From contig JAIRLE010000080.1 in NCBI GenBank assembly GCA_031259605.1, positions 1 through 24,638 of the forward strand: a stretch of 24,638 nt of DNA. The letters are read 5' to 3'. The translations under genes were made by a program, and so were the position numbers. Under the pieces are notes generated by a model. The model worked only from the letters and a program-made list of their open reading frames with translations, ran no database searches and was not told the DNA's origin. The stretch comes from Zoogloeaceae bacterium (GTDB lineage Bacteria > Pseudomonadota > Gammaproteobacteria > Burkholderiales > Rhodocyclaceae). Shown piece by piece: positions 14,772 through 22,589 of the stretch (the first letter of the stretch is position 1; each line of letters begins with the position of its first letter).

Positions 14772-14801
14772 TTATAACCGCAGCTTTCCAGATGGCGCAA
14801 C
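14772..14801 (-). promoter_or_regulatory. Promoter of the ribosomal operon (before rplC)
   Basis: On the minus strand, a perfect -10 box TATAAT (14777-14772) is preceded by TTGCGC (14801-14796) with an 18-base spacer. A GC-rich discriminator follows (GCGCGGC), typical of stringently controlled ribosomal promoters. The predicted transcript starts near 14765, giving a leader of about 80 bases before rplC. It lies just past the terminator of the preceding operon, so the ribosomal block is an independent unit starting at rplC. Confidence 0.75.
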
Positions 14802-14815
14802 AATAAAAAACAACA

Positions 14816-14842
14816 AAAAATGCAGGAAAACGTATTTTCTGC
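14816..14842 (-). terminator. Intrinsic terminator after the S1/P1 nuclease gene
   Basis: On the minus strand, GCAGAAAA pairs with TTTTCCTGC (one bulged C) around a TACG loop, followed by A and five T residues, with another T6 slightly further on. It sits 18 bases beyond the nuclease stop and just before the rplC promoter, separating the two transcripts. Confidence 0.75.
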
Positions 14843-14859
14843 GTCGTAATGAATTTACG

Positions 14860-15711
14860 TCACAGTAAATAATTCAGCCAGTGTCCCAGGCGTTGCCCGG
14901 CGGCGCGCAAGCGCAGATCAGCGCGATATTGGGCGCGGCGGTGAAAGCTGGCGTCAAGGATTGCGTCGTGCTTCTTCGGATAGACTTCGCGAGCAATCAG
15001 GGCGCGGCTTTCCTCAAGCCAGCGGCGGATATCGCCAACGGCTTCAGCGGAAGAAGGCGGCGGCAAACGGCGCAAAAAGGCCAGACGCCGCGCCAGCGCT
15101 GCGCCGCGCAACCCGGATGGACCGGGCAGATTATCCCAGTAACCATGCAGGGTTTGTCGCTTCTTGCGCTTTACAGATGGTGCGCGGACATAAAACCGGT
15201 TGCCGCCCCGATCATTTCTGCCGCCGGTATGCAGGGGCTGATGAATGTCGCCTGTCAGATGCAAAAGCCAGGGCAAGGCATAGATTTTCGCCGCGCGCGT
15301 ACCGAAGACAAGGTCATGGGCGAGTCGCGCCAGACGCGCGTCGATTTCGCCGCCGCCCCGATCACGGTAATGCCAGTCGCCATGCCGCCGCATGTCTGGA
15401 AAACCGGGAAGCCTGGGCGTGGGGACGCCCTTTCCCTCATCGTAAAACCGGCGATCGCCGCGGATATCGTCCGCCCAGATGCTGGCTTCGAGAAAGACGC
15501 CATAATCAGGATCATTTTCCTGCTGGCGTTCCCGCCACCGTGCGTAATCGGGATGCTGGCGCAGCAATGCCGTTGCCTGGCGCCGCGCCACCGGGGTCAT
15601 GACTTCCCAGGCCAGCGCGGCGATCTGGCGGTGTCCTGCCGCATTCCAGGCATGACTGGCAGACGGCAGGGCCAAGAGGAAAACGAGGAGCGCGAAAAAC
15701 GGCTTGCTCAA
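14860..15711 (-). CDS. Exported S1/P1-family nuclease
   Basis: Zinc-dependent single-strand nuclease/3'-nucleotidase acting outside the cytoplasm. Signal peptide at residues 1-21 (FFALLVFLLALPSASHA). Cleavage leaves Trp-Asn-Ala-Ala-Gly-His, so mature Trp1 and His6 match the first two zinc ligands of nuclease P1. The remaining ligands keep the family spacing: Asp in SIWADDIR, His in GDWHYRD, His-x3-Asp-x5-His in LHLTGDIHQPLH, and His-x3-Asp in LHGYWD. All catalytic residues are therefore present. The 283-residue length is normal. Its ATG overlaps the nitroreductase stop (ATGA), making it the third gene of the hisC unit. A role in nucleic-acid or phosphate scavenging is an inference from the family. 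Confidence 0.93.
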   Translation of the reverse strand: MSKPFFALLVFLLALPSASHAWNAAGHRQIAALAWEVMTPVARRQATALLRQHPDYARWRERQQENDPDYGVFLEASIWADDIRGDRRFYDEGKGVPTPRLPGFPDMRRHGDWHYRDRGGGEIDARLARLAHDLVFGTRAAKIYALPWLLHLTGDIHQPLHTGGRNDRGGNRFYVRAPSVKRKKRQTLHGYWDNLPGPSGLRGAALARRLAFLRRLPPPSSAEAVGDIRRWLEESRALIAREVYPKKHDAILDASFHRRAQYRADLRLRAAGQRLGHWLNYLL

Positions 15712-16406
15712 TCCTCGTCGAAACCACGGAAGGAAGCAAAATCGGCGACGGGTTCGCGTTCGGAAACGAGCGTGTTCTCCGGCGCGTCCGGGTCGGCGTA
15801 ACCCAGCGCCACGCCGCAGACGAGGAGTTCGTCATCGGAGATGTCCAGGTGCTTGCGGATGGTGGCATGGTAGTCGGCAAAAGCGTTTTGCACGCAGGTA
15901 TCCAGCCCCCTCGCGCGCGCGGCGGTGACGAGGTTGCCCAGAAACATGCCGTAATCCAGGAACATGCCGCGCCCAAGCTGGCGGCGCATGGTAAAAATCA
16001 GGCCAACGGGCGCATCGAAGAACAGGTAGTTGCGCGCGGTCTGCGCGTGCATTTTTTCCTTGTCGCCCTTGGGAATGCCGATGAGCCGGTAAAGTTCGAA
16101 GCCAACCTTGCGGCGGCGGCTGAGCCAGGGTTCACTCCATTCCTGCGGGTAGTAGTCGAATTCGCGTCCATCCTTCTTGCCTTGATTGTATTGTTCGAGG
16201 ATGGCCTGGGAGAGTTTCCGGCGCGCTTCGCCCGCCAGGGCGTAGACCTTCCACGGCTGCACATTGGTGCCGGAAGGAGCGCGGGCGGCAAGCTCCAGGA
16301 TTTCGGCGACCAGCGACCGCGGCACCGGCGTGGGCAGGTAGCGGCGCATGGAATGACGCGAACGCAGGGCGGCGTCGACAGCGGCGGTTTGGGCGATATC
16401 GTTCAT
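15708..16406 (-). CDS. Nitroreductase-family FMN oxidoreductase
   Basis: FMN-dependent NAD(P)H oxidoreductase of the nitroreductase fold; substrate unknown. The 232-residue protein has the N-terminal flavin-phosphate motif RSRHSMRRYLPTPVP, then ARAPSGTNVQPWKVYAL, and later LDYGMFLGNLVTAARARGLD and VCGVALGYADPDAPEN, the usual family layout. I chose ATG 16406, which overlaps the hisC stop as ATGA and has GGAG eight bases upstream; the frame is open further back but only within hisC. It ends overlapping the S1/P1 nuclease start. Nothing in the sequence links it to histidine synthesis other than coupling. Confidence 0.9.
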   Translation of the reverse strand: MNDIAQTAAVDAALRSRHSMRRYLPTPVPRSLVAEILELAARAPSGTNVQPWKVYALAGEARRKLSQAILEQYNQGKKDGREFDYYPQEWSEPWLSRRRKVGFELYRLIGIPKGDKEKMHAQTARNYLFFDAPVGLIFTMRRQLGRGMFLDYGMFLGNLVTAARARGLDTCVQNAFADYHATIRKHLDISDDELLVCGVALGYADPDAPENTLVSEREPVADFASFRGFDED

Positions 16407-17518
16407 GGGGCGGGCTCCTTTTTGTTGGATTGAGAGACGAAGTATTGCAAGGCCGCGGCCAGTGCCGCGCACTCTTCCGGCGTGCCGATGCTGATGCGCA
16501 GATAGTCGTTGATGCGCGGCTGGCGGAAATGACGCACGATGATGTGCAGTTCCCGCAAATGCTGCGCCAGCACGGCGGCATCGAATTCAGGATGGCGGAC
16601 GAGAATGAAATTCGCGGCGGAAGGAATCACGCCGAACCCCAGCGCGGCAAGTTGCCGGGCAAGTTCCTCGCGGCTTTGCATGACGGCGGCACGGGTGCGC
16701 TCGAAGTACGCGTTGTCGCTCAGCGCGGCGATGGCGCCGACCTGCGCCAGGTGGTCGAGCGGGTAGGAGTTGAAACTGTTCTTGACCCGTTCGAGACCGG
16801 TAATCAATTCCGGCTGGCCGATGGCGAAGCCGACGCGCAATCCGGCAAGCGAACGGGATTTGGAAAAAGTCTGCGTCACCAATAGATTCGCATGTTCGCG
16901 CACCAGGACAAGGGCGCTTTCCGCGCCGAAATCGACATAGGCTTCGTCGATAACCACCATGTGCCGCGGATGGGCGCGCAGCAGGGCGCGGATGGCGTCA
17001 AGCGCCAGGGCGCGTCCGGTCGGGGCGTTGGGGTTGGGGAAAATGATGCCGCCGATTTGTGCCGAATCGCGTTCGAGATAATCGTCAATCCGCAGGGAAA
17101 AATCGTCCGCCAGCGGGACGCGCTCAAAGGCGATGCCGTAGAGTTTGCAGTAGGCGGGATAAAAGCTGTACGTGATGTCGGGAAACAGCAGCGGACGTCC
17201 ATGCTTGAGGAGCGCGCAAAAGACATGCGCCAGCACTTCGTCGGAACCGTTACCGAGAAACACCTGCTCGCGCGCGATGCCGAACTGCCGATAATGATGG
17301 GCGATGGCGGCCTTTAGCGCTCCGCCTTCCGGGTCGGGATAGCGGCGCAGGCTGTCGCCTGCCGCGCCCAGTTCCTCCTGAATGGCGGCAACGACGCCGG
17401 GCGCGGGCGGGTAAGGATTTTCGTTGGTGTTGAGCTTGATCAACCGGTCAAGTTTGGGTTGCTCGCCCGGCGTATAGGGGGCAAGGTCGCCAACGATGCG
17501 GCTCCAGTATGGATTCAT
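16403..17518 (-). CDS. hisC: Histidinol-phosphate aminotransferase
   Basis: PLP enzyme converting imidazole-acetol phosphate to histidinol phosphate. The 371-residue protein has the fold-I series: KLNTNENPYPP near residues 29-39, FLGNGSDEVL at about 87-96, PNPNAPTG at about 161-168, VVIDEAYVDF at about 188-197, and the Schiff-base lysine Lys220 in TFSKSRSLAGLR. NENPYPP and VIDEAY favour HisC over tyrosine/aspartate aminotransferases. It stands apart from other his genes and heads a coupled minus-strand trio with the nitroreductase and the nuclease. It is divergent from the rstA-like regulator. Confidence 0.95.
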   Translation of the reverse strand: MNPYWSRIVGDLAPYTPGEQPKLDRLIKLNTNENPYPPAPGVVAAIQEELGAAGDSLRRYPDPEGGALKAAIAHHYRQFGIAREQVFLGNGSDEVLAHVFCALLKHGRPLLFPDITYSFYPAYCKLYGIAFERVPLADDFSLRIDDYLERDSAQIGGIIFPNPNAPTGRALALDAIRALLRAHPRHMVVIDEAYVDFGAESALVLVREHANLLVTQTFSKSRSLAGLRVGFAIGQPELITGLERVKNSFNSYPLDHLAQVGAIAALSDNAYFERTRAAVMQSREELARQLAALGFGVIPSAANFILVRHPEFDAAVLAQHLRELHIIVRHFRQPRINDYLRISIGTPEECAALAAALQYFVSQSNKKEPAP

Positions 17519-17628
17519 GACATTCGGGGCAGGCGTGAAAGGTCAGGATGGTACCATGCGCCACGCGACAAGCCGCGACGGATATTTTCCATCGTTTGCG
17601 CGCCAATGCGCCTCTCTTGCCGTGCAGT

Positions 17629-17642
17629 TACACATTGTTTCA
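17629..17642 (+). promoter_or_regulatory. RstA-box-like operator before the response regulator
   Basis: TACACATTGTTTCA matches 10 of the 12 defined positions of the E. coli RstA box TACATNTNGTTACA. With the preceding G-T it forms two direct half-sites, GTTACA and GTTTCA, ten bases apart, as expected for an OmpR-family dimer. It lies 55 bases before the regulator start and 111 bases before hisC, so autoregulation is the simplest reading. A TACACT box (17684-17689) close to the ATG could be the regulator's -10. Confidence 0.5.
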
Positions 17643-17696
17643 CTACGTCGCCAAACCAGCATGGGCACGGCGCGTAGTTACGGTACACTGCGTCTC

Positions 17697-18395
17697 ATGA
17701 GCATGGTGCATATTCTTCTGGTCGAAGATGATGCGCGTTTGGCGCATCTTACCGCAGAATACTTGGGCAACAATGAATTCGCGGTGCAGATCGAAAACCG
17801 GGGCGACAAGGCGGAGGCGCGCATTCTGGCCGAGCAGCCAGATGTGGTCATTCTGGACATCATGTTGCCGGGCAGGGACGGTTTCGAGCTTTGCCGCAGC
17901 ATTCGTCCGTTGTATTCGGGCATCATCATGATGTTCACGGCGCGCGATGAGGACTTCGACCAGATTCTGGGACTGGAACTGGGCGCGGACGATTACATCA
18001 CCAAAACCGTGCCGCCGCGTGTGCTGCTGGCGCGGATAAAGACATTATTGCGCCGCCAGCAGGGTTCGGCGCGTCCCGACAAGAAAGAACTTGCCTTTGG
18101 GAATTTTCATATCAGCCAAGCCACTCGTACCGCCCGCGCAGGAGAAGAAGAACTGGATCTGACCACGGCGGAATTCGATTTGCTCTGGTTGCTGGCGTCT
18201 CATGCCGGAAGTATTCTGTCGCGTGATGAGCTGCTCCATGCCTTGCGCGGCATTGGCTTTGATGGCTTGGATCGTTCCATTGACGCTCGCATCTCCCGCC
18301 TCAGAAAAAAAATCGGCGATGACTCGGATAATCCTACACGCATAAAAACGGTGCGTGGCAAGGGCTATCTGTTCAGTCGGCATGAATGGCTCTGA
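17697..18395 (+). CDS. rstA: OmpR-family response regulator, RstA-like
   Basis: DNA-binding response regulator. The 232-residue protein has a receiver domain starting HILLVEDDARL, phospho-acceptor Asp54 in VILDIMLPGRDG, and conserved Lys103 in DDYITKTVPPRVLLARI. The C-terminal winged helix has LTTAEFDLLWLLASH, ILSRDELLHALRGIGFDG, RSIDARISRLRKKIGDD and IKTVRGKGYLF. The KTVPP after the receiver lysine and the GFDGLDRSIDARISRLR helix resemble RstA more than PhoB or OmpR. I chose ATG 17697; ATG 17703 is also possible, and no strong ribosome site is visible. It overlaps the kinase gene by 14 bases. Symbol is by resemblance. Confidence 0.9.
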   Translation: MSMVHILLVEDDARLAHLTAEYLGNNEFAVQIENRGDKAEARILAEQPDVVILDIMLPGRDGFELCRSIRPLYSGIIMMFTARDEDFDQILGLELGADDYITKTVPPRVLLARIKTLLRRQQGSARPDKKELAFGNFHISQATRTARAGEEELDLTTAEFDLLWLLASHAGSILSRDELLHALRGIGFDGLDRSIDARISRLRKKIGDDSDNPTRIKTVRGKGYLFSRHEWL

Positions 18396-19815
18396 GTCCG
18401 CCGCTGCCGCCATCCGGCAGGCGTATCAATTGCTTTTCTCTTTTCGCAGACGCAACAGGCGGCGCGTCCGGCGTGGTTACGCGCAGCGTTACAGCCTGCT
18501 GCGGATTTTTTCCCGTTTTTATCTGATCCTGTTGGGCGGCTTTGCGCTGATTACCTGCCTGGCGCATCTGTTCGTCGCCAGCATCATCCGGGATGTGGAC
18601 AACCGCTACGCCCAGCGCTTCATGCGCGGAACCTTTACGCTGATCGAGACGGAACTTTATCGTCACGAGCGCAAAGACTGGCCGCAGGTCATGAAAGCCT
18701 TGAATGCAGAATTTTCCTATCGCTTGCGCCTGGTTGAGCGCGCGCGTCTTCCGGATGAAGTGCGGGCGCGGATGAAAGAGGGCGACATCATCGTCTCTCG
18801 TGCGCATGACGAGATGTATCACGCGCTTTCCGGCAATGACATGGCGCTGGTTCTGGGGCCATTCAATCCGGTACATGGTCCGGAACTGGCCTTGGGAATG
18901 CCCTTGCGCCTGCATACGCGCCTGTCGATCTGGGTGGTGTTTGGCGCGGTGTTCGCGCTGGCCTTGTTCATCTGGGTGCGCCCTATTTTTCGCGATCTGG
19001 AAGACCTGCGCCAAACCGCGCACGCGCTGGGCGAAGGACGGCTGGAAGCGCGCACGCCAAGCGCGCGCAACCAGATTTTCACGCCCCTGACCGACAGCCT
19101 GAACAGCATGGCCGATCGCATCCAGCACCTGGTCGTCACCCAGAAGGAACTGACCAACGCCATGTCGCACGAACTGCGCACCCCCATTGCCCGCCTGCGC
19201 TTCGCGGGTGAAATGGCCTGCGCCGCCCATACCGAGGAAGAACGTCGTCATCTGGTTAAAATGATGAAAAACGATCTGGATGAACTGGAATATCTAATCG
19301 ACGCCAGCCTGACCTACGCGCGTCTGGAACGACATGCACTGGAACTGCATCCCAAAACGGTCCATCTTGCGCACTGGTTGACGGAAGAAATGGAGAAACT
19401 GCATCCTTTGCTCTCCGGCAAAACCCTGCGCCTCGATCTACGCGAACTCACGCCGGAACAAGTGGTAACGCTGGATACACAACAAATGGCGCGCGCCTTG
19501 GGAAATCTTGTGCGAAACGCTGCGCGCTATGCCCGGAAACGTATAGAAATCAGCGCCAACGTAAAAAACCAGATGGCGTCCATTCACGTGGATGATGATG
19601 GCATCGGCATTCCAGAGGAAAAGCGCAAGACGATTTTTGCCGCCTTTTCCCGGCTGGATCGCGCTTGCGACCATACCACGGACGGTTACGGTCTGGGGTT
19701 GGCCATTACCCGCCGAATCCTGACCTTGCACCGCGGCCACGCCCGTGCAAGGACATCTCCTTTTGGGGGTGCCCGCCTTAGTCTGGAGTGGCCGGTCGAG
19801 GACAAAAGATGCTAG
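18382..19815 (+). CDS. rstB: Membrane sensor histidine kinase, RstB-like
   Basis: Partner sensor of the preceding regulator. The 477-residue protein has a basic cytoplasmic start, a first membrane helix at about 46-68, a periplasmic domain of about 110 residues, a second helix at about 182-200, a HAMP-like linker, and the H-box NAMSHELRTPIARLRF with His263. The ATPase domain follows: N-box ALGNLVRNAARYA, DDDGIGIPEEKR, and GYGLGLAI. It is a complete, orthodox kinase. I chose ATG 18382, inside the regulator's last codons; a start further downstream near the first helix is possible because the N-terminal 40 residues are not conserved-looking. The stop is only four bases before the first NtrC site of glnA, so the two transcription units are tightly packed. 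Confidence 0.9.
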   Translation: MNGSESAAAAIRQAYQLLFSFRRRNRRRVRRGYAQRYSLLRIFSRFYLILLGGFALITCLAHLFVASIIRDVDNRYAQRFMRGTFTLIETELYRHERKDWPQVMKALNAEFSYRLRLVERARLPDEVRARMKEGDIIVSRAHDEMYHALSGNDMALVLGPFNPVHGPELALGMPLRLHTRLSIWVVFGAVFALALFIWVRPIFRDLEDLRQTAHALGEGRLEARTPSARNQIFTPLTDSLNSMADRIQHLVVTQKELTNAMSHELRTPIARLRFAGEMACAAHTEEERRHLVKMMKNDLDELEYLIDASLTYARLERHALELHPKTVHLAHWLTEEMEKLHPLLSGKTLRLDLRELTPEQVVTLDTQQMARALGNLVRNAARYARKRIEISANVKNQMASIHVDDDGIGIPEEKRKTIFAAFSRLDRACDHTTDGYGLGLAITRRILTLHRGHARARTSPFGGARLSLEWPVEDKRC

Positions 19816-19819
19816 AAAA

Positions 19820-19856
19820 GCACCTGTTTGGTGCGACAAAAGCACATAATTGGTGC
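19820..19856 (+). promoter_or_regulatory. Two NtrC enhancer sites upstream of glnA
   Basis: Two near-identical palindromes fit the NtrC consensus GCAC-N7-GTGC exactly: 19820-19834 (spacer CTGTTTG) and 19842-19856 (spacer ATAATTG). Their centres are 22 bases apart, two helical turns, so dimers would bind the same face. They lie about 125-150 bases upstream of the sigma54 element, a normal enhancer distance. Confidence 0.88.
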
Positions 19857-19970
19857 ATTTGAGGCAACCCTCGCGTCTTCCATGCCTGCCTTCCAGAGGC
19901 AAAACTGAAAGTTTTCCTCTATCGCCTGTCCTTCAATCGTGTCACAATGCGTCACCATGTCGGGGTTTGC

Positions 19971-19986
19971 GGGCATGATTTCTGCT
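19971..19986 (+). promoter_or_regulatory. Sigma54 promoter of glnA
   Basis: GGGCATGATTTCTGCT matches the TGGCACN5TTGCT consensus with the required GG and GC ten bases apart. Transcription would begin near 19997, leaving a leader of about 70 bases. Together with the NtrC sites this makes glnA nitrogen-regulated. Confidence 0.78.
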
Positions 19987-20029
19987 AACGGCTTCTCGCA
20001 GGTTTTCCCGTATTTCCTGTTTTTCTTTT

Positions 20030-20046
20030 TGCCGGCGTGTCCGGCA
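20030..20046 (+). other. Small hairpin in the glnA leader
   Basis: TGCCGG and CCGGCA form a 6-bp stem with a CGTGT loop, right after a T-rich tract and eight bases before the AGGAG ribosome site (20054-20058). The stem could be a weak attenuator or just an mRNA-stability element. Confidence 0.4.
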
Positions 20047-20069
20047 TTCCACTAGGAGAGTTTGCAAAG

Positions 20070-21482
20070 ATGGCTACTGTTCAGGATGTTCTGAAGCTGA
20101 TGAAGGATAACGACGTCAAGTTTGTTGATTTTCGTTTTACCGATACGCGCGGCAAGGAGCAACATGTGGGCGTTCCCGCCCGGCATGTGGATGAGGACAA
20201 GTTTGAAAACGGTCACGCTTTCGATGGTTCTTCCATTGCGGGCTGGAAGGGCATCCAGGCTTCCGACATGCTGCTGATGCCGGATCCCGGCACTGCCTTC
20301 ATCGATCCTTTTTTTGAGGAAACCACGCTGATCCTGACCTGCGATGTGGTCGACCCTGCCGACGGCCGCGGTTATGACCGCGATCCGCGTTCCATTTCCA
20401 AGCGCGCCGAAGCCTACCTGAAGTCTTCCGGCGTGGGCGACGCCGCCTACTTCGGCCCGGAACCCGAATTCTTCATTTTCGATTCCGTGGAATGGAAGAC
20501 GGAAATGGGCGTCTCCTATGTAAAGATCACTTCCGAGGAAGCCGCTTGGGCTTCGGGCGAAAAGATCGATGGCGGCAACATCGGGCATCGCCCCAGCATC
20601 AAGGGCGGCTATTTTCCCGTGCCGCCAGTCGATTCCTTCAATGATATCCGTTCCGCCATGTGTCTGGCGCTGGAACAATGCGGCGTGGACGTGGAAGTGC
20701 ACCACCACGAAGTCGCCACCGCCGGCCAGAACGAAATCGGTACGCTGTTCAATACTCTGGTGCGCCGTGCCGACTGGACGCAAATCCTGAAGTACGTGGT
20801 GCACAATGTGGCGCACCAGTACGGCAAGACCGCCACCTTCATGCCCAAACCCATCGTCGGTGACAATGGCTCCGGCATGCACGTGCACCAGTCGGTATGG
20901 AAAGATGGCAAGAATCTTTTCGACGGCAACGGCTATGCCGGTCTTTCGGAAACCGCGCTCTACTATATCGGCGGCGTCATCCGGCACGCCCGTGCGTTAA
21001 ACGCCATCACCAATCCTGGCACCAATTCCTACAAGCGGCTGGTGCCCGGCTTTGAAGCGCCGGTGAAGCTCGCCTATTCCGCGAAGAACCGTTCGGCTTC
21101 CATTCGTGTGCCCTTCGTCTCTTCCGGCAAGGCAAGGCGCATCGAGACCCGTTTCCCGGATCCCATCGCCAATCCCTACCTTGCGTTCTCGGCGCTTTTG
21201 ATGGCGGGATTGGACGGCATCCAGAACAAGATCCATCCGGGCGATCCCGCCGACAAGAACCTGTACGACCTGCCGCCGGAAGAAGACGCGAAGATTCCGA
21301 CCGTGTGCGCCAGCCTCGAACAGGCGCTCGACTATCTCGACCAGGATCGTGAATTTCTCACCCGCGGCGGCGTTTTCTCCAACGAATGGATCGATGCCTA
21401 CATCGGCCTGAAGATGGAAGAAGTCACCAAACTCCGCATGACCACGCATCCGATAGAGTTCGACCTCTATTACTCTTGCTGA
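20070..21482 (+). CDS. glnA: Glutamine synthetase type I
   Basis: Makes glutamine from glutamate, ammonia and ATP; a cytoplasmic dodecamer central to nitrogen assimilation. The 470-residue protein has FAFDGSSI-type region HAFDGSSIAGWKG (49-61), the metal and ATP site FGPEPEFFIFD (128-138), NGSGMHVHQS (266-275), the glutamate-binding NAITNPGTNSYKRLVPGFEA (311-330), and the adenylylation tyrosine Tyr399 in KNLYDLPPEE. It is therefore a GSI-beta enzyme expected to be controlled by GlnE adenylylation. ATG 20070 has AGGAG 11 bases upstream; the frame extends a little further back but the MATVQDVLKL start is canonical. NtrC and sigma54 sites precede it and a strong terminator follows, so it is monocistronic; glnL/glnG do not follow. 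Confidence 0.98.
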   Translation: MATVQDVLKLMKDNDVKFVDFRFTDTRGKEQHVGVPARHVDEDKFENGHAFDGSSIAGWKGIQASDMLLMPDPGTAFIDPFFEETTLILTCDVVDPADGRGYDRDPRSISKRAEAYLKSSGVGDAAYFGPEPEFFIFDSVEWKTEMGVSYVKITSEEAAWASGEKIDGGNIGHRPSIKGGYFPVPPVDSFNDIRSAMCLALEQCGVDVEVHHHEVATAGQNEIGTLFNTLVRRADWTQILKYVVHNVAHQYGKTATFMPKPIVGDNGSGMHVHQSVWKDGKNLFDGNGYAGLSETALYYIGGVIRHARALNAITNPGTNSYKRLVPGFEAPVKLAYSAKNRSASIRVPFVSSGKARRIETRFPDPIANPYLAFSALLMAGLDGIQNKIHPGDPADKNLYDLPPEEDAKIPTVCASLEQALDYLDQDREFLTRGGVFSNEWIDAYIGLKMEEVTKLRMTTHPIEFDLYYSC

Positions 21483-21502
21483 TCCGGAGGAACGGACACC
21501 AG

Positions 21503-21528
21503 AAACGGGGCCAGATGGCTCCGTTTTT
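21503..21528 (+). terminator. Intrinsic terminator of glnA
   Basis: AAACGGGGCC pairs with GGCTCCGTTT (10 bp, one G-T wobble) around an AGAT loop and runs into TTTTT. It lies 21 bases after the glnA stop codon. Confidence 0.9.
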
Positions 21529-21602
21529 CATGGGCGGCCGGGCATGTCAGGGTTCCGATGAGGCACGATGAAAAGTGGAGGAAATTCCGCCAAAAGCGAG
21601 GC

Positions 21603-21654
21603 GTAGGGGCAACCCTTGTGGCTGCCCAAAAGGGCGACCGCAAGGGGTGCCCTG
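21603..21654. repeat. Imperfect long palindrome, REP-like
   Basis: GTAGGGGCAACCCTTGTGGC plus TGCCC is mirrored, across an AAAA centre, by GGGCGACCGCAAGGGGTGCC plus CTGC: about 24 bases per arm with a few mismatches. It sits between convergent glnA and prmB, a typical place for REP-like palindromes. Only one copy is in this window, so its repetitive nature is inferred from its shape and position. Confidence 0.6.
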
Positions 21655-21680
21655 CAACGAAGGGAAGCGCAAACCGTCAC

Positions 21681-22589
21681 TCATCCGCTACCTCCTGTTC
21701 CTTGCAGCAAGAACACCTGTTCATTGCCCGCACGGGTTTCCAGCCAGATGAAGGGCGTCGTGGGACAGGCGGCTTCCAGCGCTTCCTTGTTGTGGCCGAT
21801 TTCCACGACCAGGCAGCCGTCGGGACGCAAGCGCCGGGGCGCGGCGGCAATGAGGCGGCGGGTAAAATCGAGGCCGTCCGCGCCGGATGCGAGCGCCAGC
21901 GTGGGTTCGTGGCGGTATTCGGGCGGCAGCGCGGCCATGGATTCGGCATTCACATAAGGCGGGTTGGCAAGGATGAGGTCGTAGCGTTCGTCCTTCAGGG
22001 CAGCAAAGCCATCCGATTCGATCGGGAAAACCCGGTCTTCCAGTTGGTAGTCTTCCACGTTCTTGCGGGCAACGGCAAGCGCCTCGGGGGAAATGTCGAC
22101 GGCGTCGACGCGCGCGTTGGGGAAGGCAAGCGCCGCGAGAATGGCAAGACAGCCGGAACCGGTACACATGTCCAGCACACGACGTACGGCTTCTGGCCCG
22201 GCAATCCAGGGAGAGCACCGTTCCTCGATCAGTTCGGCGATGAAGGAACGCGGGATGATGACCCGCTCATCCACATGAAAGCGATGCCCGGCGAGCCAGG
22301 CTTCATGGGTGAGATAGGCGGCGGGCAGGCGTTCTTCCACCCGGCGGCGGACGAGTTGCAAGAAAGCGGCGCGCTCTTCGGGCAACAGACGGGCATCCAG
22401 GAAAGGTTCGAGCGTATCTTGCGGCAGATGCAGGGAAAACAGCGCGAGATAGACGGCTTCATCCCAGGCGTTGTCGCAGCCATGCCCGAAATGAAGGCCG
22501 GCTTCGGTAAAGCGGCTGACGGCAAAGCGCAGACAGTCGCGCAGGGTAAGGAGTCCGGCGGCGGCGGCGTCCAACAAGAATCTGGTCAT
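21681..22589 (-). CDS. prmB: Ribosomal protein L3 N5-glutamine methyltransferase
   Basis: SAM-dependent enzyme that methylates one glutamine of ribosomal protein L3. The 302-residue protein has the PrmB-type helical N-terminus (LRFAVSRFTEAGLHFGHGCD), EAWLAGHRFHVDERVIIPRS, SAM motif I VLDMCTGSGC (138-147), VDAVDIS, and the catalytic NPPY (209-212). The FGHG and DERVIIPRS features distinguish it from PrmC, which acts on release factors. I chose ATG 22589, overlapping the stop of the upstream restriction-modification gene as ATGA; a longer frame exists but lies inside that gene. The likely target, Gln153 of L3, is encoded in this window. It is convergent with glnA. Confidence 0.94.
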   Translation of the reverse strand: MTRFLLDAAAAGLLTLRDCLRFAVSRFTEAGLHFGHGCDNAWDEAVYLALFSLHLPQDTLEPFLDARLLPEERAAFLQLVRRRVEERLPAAYLTHEAWLAGHRFHVDERVIIPRSFIAELIEERCSPWIAGPEAVRRVLDMCTGSGCLAILAALAFPNARVDAVDISPEALAVARKNVEDYQLEDRVFPIESDGFAALKDERYDLILANPPYVNAESMAALPPEYRHEPTLALASGADGLDFTRRLIAAAPRRLRPDGCLVVEIGHNKEALEAACPTTPFIWLETRAGNEQVFLLQGTGGSG

